Source of the DNA: Magnimaribacter mokuoloeensis
GTDB taxonomy: Bacteria; Pseudomonadota; Gammaproteobacteria; Magnimaribacterales; Magnimaribacteraceae
Direction: 5' to 3'
Assembly: GCA_041860225.1 (NCBI GenBank)
Contig: CP151794.1
Span: forward strand, 496,001 to 560,000
DNA length: 64,000 nucleotides
Under the pieces are notes generated by a model that ran no database searches, was not told the DNA's origin, and was given only the letters and a program-made list of their open reading frames with translations. Every line of letters starts with the position of its first letter. The stretch's first letter is position 1. Both the position numbers and the translations under genes were made by a program. Shown piece by piece: positions 41,460 to 50,280 of this stretch.

Positions 41460-42266
41460 ATGTTTCATATAGAGAAAACAGAGTATCAGTTAGGTGCATA
41501 TATAAATGGTTTAGATCTTACCAAGTCAGTAAGTGATGAAGACTTCAACAATTTGTATAAAGCCCTGTCTGAGAATGAAGTGTTATTTTTTAGAGATCAA
41601 AATATCACTCATGCGGATCACAGAAGAATTGCTTCTGCATTTGGTTCTATGCAAACTCATCCTGCTTATCCAACCATAGAAGGTTATCCCGAAATTACTG
41701 TACTTGAAAATGATGAAAACAATCCATCAAAAATTGAAGAATGGCATACTGATATGACTTTCAAAAAAAACCCGCCACTAGGCAGTATATTAATAGGCAA
41801 AATTATCCCCGAAACCGGGGGAGATACTTTGTTCTCTAGTTTATCAAAGGCTTATGATGATCTTAACCAAGATTGGAAATTGAAATTAGAGGACATGAAT
41901 GCAATACATAGCTTTGAATTTGGATTTAAAGAAAGCTTAGCTGAAGAAGGTGGTCGAGAAAGATTGGCACAAGCTCTAGAAGAAAACCCTCCCGTTTCAC
42001 ATCCGGTTATAAAAAAACATCCTGTCACTGGCCGCAAAATAATCTATGTCAACAAACTGTTTACTTCCCATATAGAGGGAGATGACGAATCAGGTTCAAT
42101 CCTGAAATTTTTATTCGAACATATTCATCAAGATAAGTATCAGTGCAGATTTTCGTGGGAAAATAACTCTATAGCTTTTTGGGACAATAGATCAGTGCTA
42201 CATAAACCTGTAAATGATTATTGGCCACAACTGAGACGCATGGAAAGAATCACGATTGAATCTTGA
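41460..42266 (+). CDS. TauD/TfdA family Fe(II)/2-oxoglutarate dioxygenase
   Basis: The 268-residue protein carries the 2-His-1-carboxylate iron site: EEWHTDMTF with His and Asp near residues 99-101, and the distal WDNRSVLHK His near residue 249. The 2-oxoglutarate-binding Arg is probably in RRMERITIE. Family members hydroxylate sulfonates, 2,4-D, carnitine precursors or similar carboxylates; the substrate here is unknown. A GGGAGA ribosome site precedes the ATG. The 3' end overlaps the convergent amidotransferase gene by 17 bases. Confidence 0.9.
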   Translation: MFHIEKTEYQLGAYINGLDLTKSVSDEDFNNLYKALSENEVLFFRDQNITHADHRRIASAFGSMQTHPAYPTIEGYPEITVLENDENNPSKIEEWHTDMTFKKNPPLGSILIGKIIPETGGDTLFSSLSKAYDDLNQDWKLKLEDMNAIHSFEFGFKESLAEEGGRERLAQALEENPPVSHPVIKKHPVTGRKIIYVNKLFTSHIEGDDESGSILKFLFEHIHQDKYQCRFSWENNSIAFWDNRSVLHKPVNDYWPQLRRMERITIES

Positions 42267-42981
42267 ATTGATATTTAAAGAATTCTATCCACCAATTTGT
42301 CACTTCAAGATAACTTGATGTTTCATTTAAAAGACTTTCTTCAGTTCTTTTAAACAGCTCCTCTCCAATGATATCTCTTCTTTTACATACCACATCATAA
42401 GCGTATTCATTGGTAAATTCTGGATGCCCTTGAATAGACATAATATGATTATCAATATAGTACATTGCTATAGGAACGTTCTTATTAGAGGCAATCAATG
42501 TTGCCTGATCTGGTAATTTTGTAATCTGATCTTGATGAGAATGAATGAGTTTTATTTCGCGATTGAGGTCTTTCAACCAAGGAAAGTTGTCATGAAATGT
42601 GTAGGATTGTAGGCCAGTTACCCAACCTATTTCCGCTTTACATACCTCTCCTCCTAGTGCCTGAGCAATGAGTTGATGACCAAAACATACGCCCAATAAG
42701 GACTTCTTATTTTGGTTCAAATTTCTTATATATTGTTCTAATTCTCTAATCCACATTTCGTCATCGTAAACACTCAATTTACTGCCTGTGATTATGTAAC
42801 CATCACATTCATTAATGTCTGCTGGGTAATGGTTCAAGGTAACATCGTAGATTTTGAGTTTAATGTTTGTATCTGCTTCACCAAATATCTTGGAATAGAA
42901 ATTATCTTGATCTCCATGCTTAGGTTTAAGATCATCCAAAACATGGTCTGTCAAAAGAATTCCTATAGTTAGTTTAGTCAT
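42250..42981 (-). CDS. Class I glutamine amidotransferase-like protein
   Basis: The 243-residue protein has the triad of class I amidotransferases: Cys in LGVCFGHQLIAQALGG near residue 94, and His-x-Glu in QGHPEF near residue 183. It is the free-standing type related to GMP synthase glutaminase and gamma-glutamyl hydrolases that act on small gamma-glutamyl compounds. I start it at ATG 42981 (MTKLTIGILLTDHV), since the N-terminal strand begins there. A longer frame from 43008 adds nine residues. Overlaps the dioxygenase gene end to end. Confidence 0.85.
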   Translation of the reverse strand: MTKLTIGILLTDHVLDDLKPKHGDQDNFYSKIFGEADTNIKLKIYDVTLNHYPADINECDGYIITGSKLSVYDDEMWIRELEQYIRNLNQNKKSLLGVCFGHQLIAQALGGEVCKAEIGWVTGLQSYTFHDNFPWLKDLNREIKLIHSHQDQITKLPDQATLIASNKNVPIAMYYIDNHIMSIQGHPEFTNEYAYDVVCKRRDIIGEELFKRTEESLLNETSSYLEVTNWWIEFFKYQFKIQS

Positions 42982-43059
42982 TAGTGAGAATGTTAACTTA
43001 TAAAGCATGACTGATCATTGAATGACTGATATTCTTTTAAAAAAATTAAGGAGATTTAC

Positions 43060-43848
43060 ATGAAAAATGACTACGAATTTCTTACAACAGAAATTAACGG
43101 ACATATTTTAGAAGTTACAATTAATAGACCTGATGTAATGAACTCGCTGCACCCGCCTTCTCATAGAGAGTTTGATGAAGTGTGGAGTGAATTTTCAAAT
43201 AATGAAGATCTATGGGTAGGTATTATCACTGGTGCAGGCGATAGAGCCTTTTCTGCAGGTAATGATTTGAAGTATCAAGCCTCAGGTGGAGATAGATCAG
43301 GAATGCCTGAGACAGGGTTTGCTGGACTAACGAGTCGTTTCAATCTCAATAAACCTATCATTGCTGCCGTCAATGGTGTTGCTATGGGAGGTGGAATGGA
43401 AATTGCTTTAGCCTGTGATTTAATTATTGCATCATCTAATGCAAGATTTGCTCTCCCAGAACCTAAGGTTGGCCTTGCAGCATTAGCTGGTGGCATGCAA
43501 AGACTTCCTAGACAAATTGGTATGAAGAATGCCATGGGTATGATGCTTACTGGAAGGCATGTAGAAGCAGCCGAGGCAAAAGAACTTGGCATCGTTAATG
43601 AGGTTGTTGAATCGCAGAGCGATTTAATGGACAGAGCAAGAGATTGGGCTAAGCAAATCGAGGCTTGTTCACCAATGTCTATAAGAGCGACAAAACAAGT
43701 TGCATATGACAGTCTGAATGAAGCAAGTTTAGAAGCTTCTATGAGCGCTCAATATACAGCTGTTCATGATCTTTTTACCAGCGAGGACTTTATTGAAGGT
43801 CCTGTAGCCTTTGCAGAAAAAAGAGCACCTAACTGGAAAGGTAAATAG
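43060..43848 (+). CDS. Enoyl-CoA hydratase/isomerase (crotonase) family protein
   Basis: The 262-residue protein has the crotonase oxyanion-hole segments AFSAGNDLKYQA near residue 66 and VNGVAMGGGMEIALACDLIIAS near residue 105. The FALPEPKVGL motif follows near residue 131, with Glu in the usual catalytic position. AAGGAG precedes the ATG. It is one of three crotonases within 14 kb and may hydrate an enoyl-CoA made by the neighbouring acyl-CoA synthetase. The acyl substrate is unknown. Confidence 0.9.
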   Translation: MKNDYEFLTTEINGHILEVTINRPDVMNSLHPPSHREFDEVWSEFSNNEDLWVGIITGAGDRAFSAGNDLKYQASGGDRSGMPETGFAGLTSRFNLNKPIIAAVNGVAMGGGMEIALACDLIIASSNARFALPEPKVGLAALAGGMQRLPRQIGMKNAMGMMLTGRHVEAAEAKELGIVNEVVESQSDLMDRARDWAKQIEACSPMSIRATKQVAYDSLNEASLEASMSAQYTAVHDLFTSEDFIEGPVAFAEKRAPNWKGK

Positions 43849-43854
43849 AACTTC

Positions 43855-43896
43855 TCCTCATCAATATTTTTTGTAGTCAACAAATATTGGTGAGGA
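43855..43896. terminator. Long stem-loop at convergent crotonase/DUF3604 boundary
   Basis: TCCTCATCAATATTT pairs with AAATATTGGTGAGGA: fifteen pairs, one of them G-U, around a 12-base loop. It spans the DUF3604 stop codon. It lacks a T run on either side, so it may act as a factor-dependent or 3'-end-protecting hairpin for both converging mRNAs. Confidence 0.5.
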
Positions 43897-46080
43897 CCAA
43901 GCCCGCTCTTGCGTGTTGCCAAGGCAATCTTCTTCTCGAGGGTTTTGTATGGGGCTCCCGTAACAGATATTGACCTCTTTGCATTGACCAAAAGCATCAA
44001 CTTCACATCTTAAATTTCCTGCATTTACTGCTTTTGATTCTTTCTCAATAGCTCTTGCATAGTAAAGAGCATCTCGTGCTTGAGTTTCAAAATCTGAATC
44101 AGTAAAAGTGACAAGACATTCTTCAGTTCCATTACATTTAAAGCTCTTCCAAGGATCTATTATGAGATCGTCAAGTTTCTCATCTTGATATTGTTGGGGA
44201 ATAATCTTGATGATTTCAATTCGATCTATTTCTCTTCTTATATCGGATGGGTTATAACATTCATTTTTGCAGAGCAAAGCTAATCTTTCTTTGCCAAGAG
44301 CATTGACGGCATAATCCGGACAACCTGGTTTTTGTTCCAAGGAGCCAAGAGCTTTGACAATAAACCTTGGATTAGATTTAAGACTTGTTTCTGAACCCAT
44401 TGGTAAAATCCCCTCATCTGAATTAACCAGATCAAACCACAAAAGAATCCTTGGACCACTCGTTGCATAGACCTCCTTCTTTTTTATAGAACGCCATATT
44501 GAATCACGAGATTTATCTTCAGAATGAGTAGCTATTAACCCACCTGTGTAAAAGTAAGACATTACTCTATCAACTTCTATAGGGCCCGATGGCTTATTAT
44601 CTTTAGTATATTTTTTAGGAGTTGATTTCCCATAAATACCCTCTCCTTCATTAAAACCAAAAATAAATCCTACAGATTCAGTTGGACCAGCCGCATCAGT
44701 GAAGTCAATTCGATTGATATCCTTATAACCATTTCCCGGTCTAGCCGAATGTGTATCGCTTGAACCAATAAAACCAAATTTAAATCTTTCAATCGTATCG
44801 TCAGGATTAAAGTTTCTTAGAGCTAAAATATACTGGGCAGAACCCTTTGGTCTCATATTAAAGGCTGGTAAAAAGCAATCTTGACATTGATTAGAGTCAA
44901 GCCATTCTGTTGGATCCTCTTTAAATAAAGTCGCTTGTCCAGCATTACCTGCATTGGCATAATTTTGTCTAGCTTCTTTAGCCCTTTTTTTACATTCCCT
45001 ATCTGACTCCCCTTCTTCAAAACATCTTTCTTCGATTATTACACCAGCCTGCCAACAAGCTGGAAGAAAATTTTCAGAAGGACTGGGACAAATAGCTTTC
45101 CCTTCTTCATCATAGAGCACGCTTCTCCAGTTTCTATGTAATTCTGAGTTTCCATGACCAGAATATACTTCTATCAATGTTTGAAAATTAGGATCATGAA
45201 ATTCTTCTGTTAGCTGGTTTTTCCAATCAGCTTCAGGGGGTGTATAGGTGCCCCATGCCGTGCCATGAGGTATTACCACTGCATCGTGACCCCATTGATT
45301 CAACTTATCGAAAAGCTCTCCTGGATTATTAGCATATTCCTTACAATCACTAGGTAATTTTTGAACGTCCACTCCAGATGGGCAGGGTATGGTCACTCCA
45401 TCTCTTGCGTAAGTCATTAAATCCTGAACTCTTCCGTCAAAAGCTTTCAAAGAAGATAAAGCAAATCTGCCTGAAAAAGGCATATTTGCAAATCCTAGCT
45501 GAGGTGAAGCTATAGGTCTTGCAGGAATTTTATCCTCATCTAGATCTTTCAAAATAATATTCTTATGACCGTAATGAGGTTGCCCAAAACCACCCTCTTG
45601 TGTCCACTCCCATCCTAAGAATGCAATCGTATCTTGTTGTCCGTTACCACTTACATTATTGCACTGACGAACAGATTCTTTAATTTCTTGCCAATCTTCA
45701 GGAGTAAGATCTTCAGCGTGATCTGTATTAGACCAAAAATCTAAAGAGGAACAGTATCTAGCAAAATCACAGGCGTCGGCTGGAGGATGAGTCCCCTCAC
45801 CTGCCATCAAAGGAAGGCTTGTAAGAAAAGCGTCTGAAGAGTAAGTGGTATGAACATGAAGGTCTCCAAATAAAATAATTTTTTTATCTTGAATACCTAT
45901 TTTATTTTTATCTTTTAATTGTCTCTCTGTTCTTTTAATTGTCTCTACTTCAGGTAAAGGAATAGTAGTAATTTCTCCTGGACCTTCATATGAGCCTAAT
46001 GATCCTATAGCCACTAAATAAGCAAATCCAAAATAAACTGCAACTATTAGTAGAAATAAGTAGATTGACTTCCTTATCAT
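43861..46080 (-). CDS. Large exported DUF3604 protein with PHP-like metal site
   Basis: A 739-residue protein with an N-terminal hydrophobic anchor or signal (about residues 6-26). It has the DUF3604 core: FGDLHVHTTYSSDAF with His75 and His77, WSNTDHAEDL near residue 115, a central HGTAWG near residue 270, and a later GSSDTHSARPGNG. The H-x-H and D-H pattern resembles PHP-type metallohydrolases. Cysteine pairs such as CQDC suggest disulfides, fitting export. Activity is not established. A TACCAT box (TGATACCAT) ends six bases before the ATG. It faces an SDR-crotonase-ligase operon. Confidence 0.8.
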   Translation of the reverse strand: MIRKSIYLFLLIVAVYFGFAYLVAIGSLGSYEGPGEITTIPLPEVETIKRTERQLKDKNKIGIQDKKIILFGDLHVHTTYSSDAFLTSLPLMAGEGTHPPADACDFARYCSSLDFWSNTDHAEDLTPEDWQEIKESVRQCNNVSGNGQQDTIAFLGWEWTQEGGFGQPHYGHKNIILKDLDEDKIPARPIASPQLGFANMPFSGRFALSSLKAFDGRVQDLMTYARDGVTIPCPSGVDVQKLPSDCKEYANNPGELFDKLNQWGHDAVVIPHGTAWGTYTPPEADWKNQLTEEFHDPNFQTLIEVYSGHGNSELHRNWRSVLYDEEGKAICPSPSENFLPACWQAGVIIEERCFEEGESDRECKKRAKEARQNYANAGNAGQATLFKEDPTEWLDSNQCQDCFLPAFNMRPKGSAQYILALRNFNPDDTIERFKFGFIGSSDTHSARPGNGYKDINRIDFTDAAGPTESVGFIFGFNEGEGIYGKSTPKKYTKDNKPSGPIEVDRVMSYFYTGGLIATHSEDKSRDSIWRSIKKKEVYATSGPRILLWFDLVNSDEGILPMGSETSLKSNPRFIVKALGSLEQKPGCPDYAVNALGKERLALLCKNECYNPSDIRREIDRIEIIKIIPQQYQDEKLDDLIIDPWKSFKCNGTEECLVTFTDSDFETQARDALYYARAIEKESKAVNAGNLRCEVDAFGQCKEVNICYGSPIQNPREEDCLGNTQERAWSSPIFVDYKKY

Positions 46081-46086
46081 TTTCTA

Positions 46087-46095
46087 ATGGTATCA
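46087..46095 (-). promoter_or_regulatory. Extended -10 of the DUF3604 gene
   Basis: TGATACCAT on the minus strand fits an extended -10 box and ends six bases before the ATG at 46080, so transcription could start on the start codon itself. Confidence 0.35.
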
Positions 46096-46177
46096 AAACT
46101 CAAAACATTTAGTTCTTGAAAGTATTTTTTCTATAAAGAATCTAGAGTAGACTGCTGTCTATTACTAGGGAGAAAAT

Positions 46178-46942
46178 ATGTTTGATTTAACAGGAAAAAC
46201 GGCAATTATTACTGGCTCATCAAAAGGAATTGGTAAATCTATTGCCATGCAAATGGCTCTTCATGGAGCTAAGGTAGTTGTTTCAAGTCGTAAGGCGGAT
46301 GCTTGCCAGGTTGTGGCCGATGAGATTAATGAAGCATGTGAAGGAACAGAAGGCGGGGCGATTGTAATCCCCTGTAATATTTCAGATAAAGCTGCTCTTC
46401 AGATGCTAGTCGATGAAACAAGGGCACAACTAGGAAAAATAGATATTTTGGTATGCAATGCAGCATCCAATCCCTTTTTTGGATCTATGATGGATATTCC
46501 TGAGGATGCCTTTGATAAAGTCATGAATAACAACATCAAGAGCAACCACTTGTTATGCCAAATGGTTATACCAGAAATGACTGAAAGGAAGGATGGAAGC
46601 ATAATAATTGTTTCCTCTATTGGTGGACTTAAATCAAGCACAGTTATTGGCACTTATAATATATCTAAAGCTGCGGATATCATGTTGGTTAAAAATCTAG
46701 CAGCTGAATTTGGACCTCATAATGTAAGAACCAATGCAATTGCACCTGGTCTATTTAAAACTGACTTTGCAAGAGCATTGTGGGAAAATCCTGAAATATT
46801 GAAACAATCAACAGCGACCTGCCCTCTTAGAAGAATTGGTGAGCCAGATGAAATAGGAGGAGCTGCAGTTTTTCTAGCTTCAAGCGCCGGAACATTTGTT
46901 AATGGCCACACGCTAGTTATAGATGGCGGCTCAACTGCTTAA
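46178..46942 (+). CDS. Short-chain dehydrogenase/reductase
   Basis: NAD(P)-dependent SDR of 254 residues: cofactor loop TGSSKGIGKSIAMQ near residue 12, CNAASNPFFG near residue 91, catalytic GTYNISKAAD near residue 156, and the end LVIDGGSTA. It is similar to SDR proteins of the acyl-CoA or hydroxy-acid type. It starts a rightward operon with a crotonase (overlap of its tail with the crotonase leader), an acyl-CoA synthetase, a second SDR, an amidase and a haloalkane dehalogenase. A GGGAGA site precedes the ATG. Confidence 0.9.
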   Translation: MFDLTGKTAIITGSSKGIGKSIAMQMALHGAKVVVSSRKADACQVVADEINEACEGTEGGAIVIPCNISDKAALQMLVDETRAQLGKIDILVCNAASNPFFGSMMDIPEDAFDKVMNNNIKSNHLLCQMVIPEMTERKDGSIIIVSSIGGLKSSTVIGTYNISKAADIMLVKNLAAEFGPHNVRTNAIAPGLFKTDFARALWENPEILKQSTATCPLRRIGEPDEIGGAAVFLASSAGTFVNGHTLVIDGGSTA

Positions 46943-46955
46943 AAAGGAGATTAAG

Positions 46956-47774
46956 ATGAATAATGCAGTTTTGTATGAAAAAAAAGAAGGTGTAGCAATT
47001 GTTACATTAAATAGACCCGAAAGACTTAATGCAGTTAATGATGAAATTAGAGCTGGATTAAGAGAAAAATTAGATGATGCAGCTAAAGATGAAGAAGTCA
47101 AAGTCATTATAGTCACTGGTGCTGGCAGAGGTTTTTGTGCCGGAGCGGATATGGATGGTCTGGCTGCTACTAGTCAAGGTAAATCTCAAGGATCTCAGGT
47201 TGAAGCAGAAGAAAGAGAGTATGCAGCCAACGAGGTAAAAGGATTTGATGGTGGTTTTAGTTATTTCCCAACAGTTCCTAAACCTATTATTGCAGCAATA
47301 AATGGACCAGCTGCTGGAGTAGGTTTTATCATGGCACTATATGCAGATATAAGATTCGCAAAAGAAGGAGCAGTTTTTTCAAGTGCTTTTTCAAAAAGAG
47401 GTTTAATAGCTGAGTGGGGAGTGGGATGGATCCTTCCAAGGTTGGTAGGAATAGCTAGAGCTAATGATATTTTGTTTTCATCAAGAAAATTTAGTGCTGA
47501 AGAGGCAGAACAAATGGGAATAGTTAATAAAACTTTTTCAGAAGAAAATTTTGATGATGCGGTATTTGCTTATGCTGCCGACCTTGCAAAAAATGTCTCT
47601 CCGAGATCTCTCAGAATCATGAAGCAGCAAATTTATAATGCTCAGGGAGAGACGATTAAAGAAAATTTAGATAGTTCGATGCAAGCAATGTTAGAAAGTT
47701 TTAAATCGGACGATTTTAAAGAAGGTGTGTCACACTTCGTTGAAAAAAGAGAACCAAAATTTACAGGAAAATAA
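46956..47774 (+). CDS. Enoyl-CoA hydratase/isomerase family protein
   Basis: The start at ATG 46956 has AAGGAG eight bases upstream and gives MNNAVLYEKKEGVAIVTLNR, a normal crotonase N-terminus; the frame is open further upstream inside the SDR gene. The 272-residue protein has GAGRGFCAGADMDGLA near residue 62 and INGPAAGVGFIMALYADIRFA near residue 112. The usual catalytic Glu positions read differently (FSSAFSKRGLIAEWGVGW), a pattern seen in EchA-like proteins of uncertain chemistry. It lies three bases before the acyl-CoA synthetase gene. Confidence 0.88.
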   Translation: MNNAVLYEKKEGVAIVTLNRPERLNAVNDEIRAGLREKLDDAAKDEEVKVIIVTGAGRGFCAGADMDGLAATSQGKSQGSQVEAEEREYAANEVKGFDGGFSYFPTVPKPIIAAINGPAAGVGFIMALYADIRFAKEGAVFSSAFSKRGLIAEWGVGWILPRLVGIARANDILFSSRKFSAEEAEQMGIVNKTFSEENFDDAVFAYAADLAKNVSPRSLRIMKQQIYNAQGETIKENLDSSMQAMLESFKSDDFKEGVSHFVEKREPKFTGK

Positions 47775-47777
47775 AAA

Positions 47778-49496
47778 ATGGATATAAAAGAATTTGTCAA
47801 AAAAGAAGCGCGTGAAAATCTTGCAAGAGAATTCACTAAAGAAGGGCTGTTTGAGCTTAAAGAACAAGAAATACGAGGCAATAATTATCATGTCTTTGCA
47901 AACCTCCCTCAAACACTCCGAGATTATTTTCAGTTCCCCTTAATACACGGAGAGTGGGATTTTTTAGCCTATGAAGAAGAAACTTATTCTTATCAAGAAG
48001 TTTTAAATACTTCTGCAGGATTAGCACATGTGCTAATGGATAAATATGGTATCAAGAAAGGCGATAAAGTTGCCTTTTCAATGAGAAATTATCCTGAATG
48101 GATTAATTCATATATAGCTGTCACTTCTATAGGTGCTGTTGCAGTTCCACTGAATTCATGGTGGCAAGGAGAGGAATTAGATTATGGATTAACCCATAGT
48201 GAATCCTCCATATTTATTGCTGATGAAGAAAGGTTACAAAGATTAGAAGGCTACGTTGAAGATATGCCTAGAATAGCTGTTCGTTGTGATGCAAGTAAGT
48301 TTACAAATACCGAGTCATTTGATGACCTGGTGTCTCCAATGGAAGCTTTCCCTGAAGTTGAAATTGATCCTGAAGATGACGCAAGCATCATGTATACATC
48401 AGGAAGTACTGGATATCCAAAGGGAGTGGTCTCTACGCATAGAGCTGTAGTTTCTGCACCTATAACTTGGGCACTAATGGGCCAGCTTGCTACTCAAATT
48501 GAAGTTGATGGTGAGCCACTAGCTTCACCAATCGCAGGTGAAAATCCTTGCACAATTGCTGCAGTACCTCTCTTTCACGTAACGGGATCTCATGCCGTGT
48601 TTTTACTTTCATTAGTAACTGCCAGAAAGATTGTATTTATGTACAAATGGGATGCTGTTGAAGCCTTACGACTGATTGAAAAACATAAGGTAACGGATAT
48701 GACTGGTGTACCTACAATGTCTGCTGAAGTACTGCAAGCTCATAAGGATAATCCAGAAATAGATATATCTAGTTTGAAGGGTCTTGGATCAGGTGGAGCA
48801 GCTAGACCTCCTGAGCAAATTAAAGCTCAGGAAAAAGATCACCCCGATAAAGTTGCTACAGTTGGATATGGTCTTACTGAAACTAATGCTCACGCGACAA
48901 ATGCCTCAGGGATAACCTTGTACGAGCGCCCAAGTACGGCTGGTTACCCTACTCCCTTCCTAAACTTAATTAAAATAATGGATGAAGAAGGTAATGAATT
49001 AGGACCTAATGAACTAGGTGAAGTTGCTATCAAATCTACTTGCAATTTTAGGTGCTACTTAAAAAATGAAGAAGCAACCAATGAAGTACTAGATAGTGAG
49101 GGTTGGTTCCGAAGTGGTGATGTTGGAATTATTGATGAAGATGGTTTTCTGTACATTAAAGATAGAATCAAAGATATAGTCATTAGAGGTGGAGAAAATA
49201 TTGCTTGCTTAGAGATAGAAGCGGCCATCTATGAACACCCTTCAGTAAGAGAAGCTTCGGTATTTGGAATACCCGATGAAAGACTTGGTGAAAAACTCGC
49301 TACAAGAGTATCTCTTAATCCAGGGGCAGAACTTTCTGAAGAAGATTTGTCATCTTTTTTGGCAGCTAAAATTGCAAAATTTAAAGTTCCTGAATATATG
49401 TGGTTCCAAGCTGATGAACTACCAAAAGTAGCTGCTGGAAAGATAGCCAAAAAACAAATGCGAGAAGAAGCTATAAAGGAATTAGGATTAGACTAA
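47778..49496 (+). CDS. AMP-forming acyl-CoA synthetase
   Basis: Activates a carboxylic acid to its CoA thioester using ATP. The 572-residue protein has the AMP-binding P-loop MYTSGSTGYPKGVVSTHR near residue 205, VGYGLTETNAH near residue 360, and GWFRSGDVGIIDEDGFLYIKDR near residue 445. The catalytic Lys is in PKVAAGKIAKKQM near residue 555. The acyl substrate cannot be read. Its stop shares a base with the ATG of the next SDR gene, so it is in a tightly coupled operon. Confidence 0.93.
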   Translation: MDIKEFVKKEARENLAREFTKEGLFELKEQEIRGNNYHVFANLPQTLRDYFQFPLIHGEWDFLAYEEETYSYQEVLNTSAGLAHVLMDKYGIKKGDKVAFSMRNYPEWINSYIAVTSIGAVAVPLNSWWQGEELDYGLTHSESSIFIADEERLQRLEGYVEDMPRIAVRCDASKFTNTESFDDLVSPMEAFPEVEIDPEDDASIMYTSGSTGYPKGVVSTHRAVVSAPITWALMGQLATQIEVDGEPLASPIAGENPCTIAAVPLFHVTGSHAVFLLSLVTARKIVFMYKWDAVEALRLIEKHKVTDMTGVPTMSAEVLQAHKDNPEIDISSLKGLGSGGAARPPEQIKAQEKDHPDKVATVGYGLTETNAHATNASGITLYERPSTAGYPTPFLNLIKIMDEEGNELGPNELGEVAIKSTCNFRCYLKNEEATNEVLDSEGWFRSGDVGIIDEDGFLYIKDRIKDIVIRGGENIACLEIEAAIYEHPSVREASVFGIPDERLGEKLATRVSLNPGAELSEEDLSSFLAAKIAKFKVPEYMWFQADELPKVAAGKIAKKQMREEAIKELGLD

Positions 49497-50278
49497 TGCA
49501 AATTCAAGACAAAAGAGTTGTAGTAACTGGAGCGGCCAGTGGTATCGGTAAGGCTTTATGTGAGGCTTTTAATAATGCTGGAGCAAAATCAGTTGTTTGT
49601 GTAGATATGAATATAGAAGGTGCCACTGAAACAGCGAATGATATAGGTGGTTTGGCAGTTCAGGCTAACGTAGGTCAGGAAGCAGATATTATTAATGTTA
49701 TTGAGAAAGCGAATGAGTATTCCGGCGGAATAGACATATTCTGTTCCAATGCTGGAATAGGTGGAGTTCACGGCTTTTTCGAGGTTGAAACTTCAGATTG
49801 GCAAAATATATGGGAAGTGAATGTTCAATCTCATATTTTTGCAGCTAAGCATGTTCTACCCCAAATGTTAGAAAGAGGTGAAGGCTATCTAATGAATACC
49901 TCTTCTGCTGCAGGTTTGCTCACTCAAATTGGTTCTGCTGGCTATTCGGTAACTAAAGCTGCTGCAGTGAGTTTTGCGGAATGGATAAAAATAACATATG
50001 GAAGTAAAGGTATTGGTGTTTCATGTTTATGTCCACAAGCAGTAAGAACAGCAATGACGGCTCAGGGTGCTGGAGTTGCAGGAGTTGATGGAATGATTGA
50101 GGCCAATGAAGCTGCTGCTGATGTTCTAGATGCTATTGAAAATGAAAGGTTCTTAGTTACTCCTCATACTGAAGTTCTTGAATATGTTTCAAGAAAAGGT
50201 AATGACAGAGATCGTTGGATATCTGGAATGCAAAGACTTCAAGAAAGATATGAAGACTGGAAACCAGGAGAAGATTAA
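49496..50278 (+). CDS. Short-chain dehydrogenase/reductase
   Basis: The 260-residue SDR has the cofactor motif TGAASGIGKALCEAF near residue 11, CVDMN (Asp after the second strand, suggesting NAD), CSNAGIGG near residue 83 and the catalytic AGYSVTKAAA near residue 150. It shares one base with the upstream acyl-CoA synthetase gene and ends two bases before the amidase gene. It likely oxidises a hydroxy intermediate or reduces a keto one in the same pathway. Confidence 0.9.
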   Translation: MQIQDKRVVVTGAASGIGKALCEAFNNAGAKSVVCVDMNIEGATETANDIGGLAVQANVGQEADIINVIEKANEYSGGIDIFCSNAGIGGVHGFFEVETSDWQNIWEVNVQSHIFAAKHVLPQMLERGEGYLMNTSSAAGLLTQIGSAGYSVTKAAAVSFAEWIKITYGSKGIGVSCLCPQAVRTAMTAQGAGVAGVDGMIEANEAAADVLDAIENERFLVTPHTEVLEYVSRKGNDRDRWISGMQRLQERYEDWKPGED

Positions 50279-50280
50279 AT

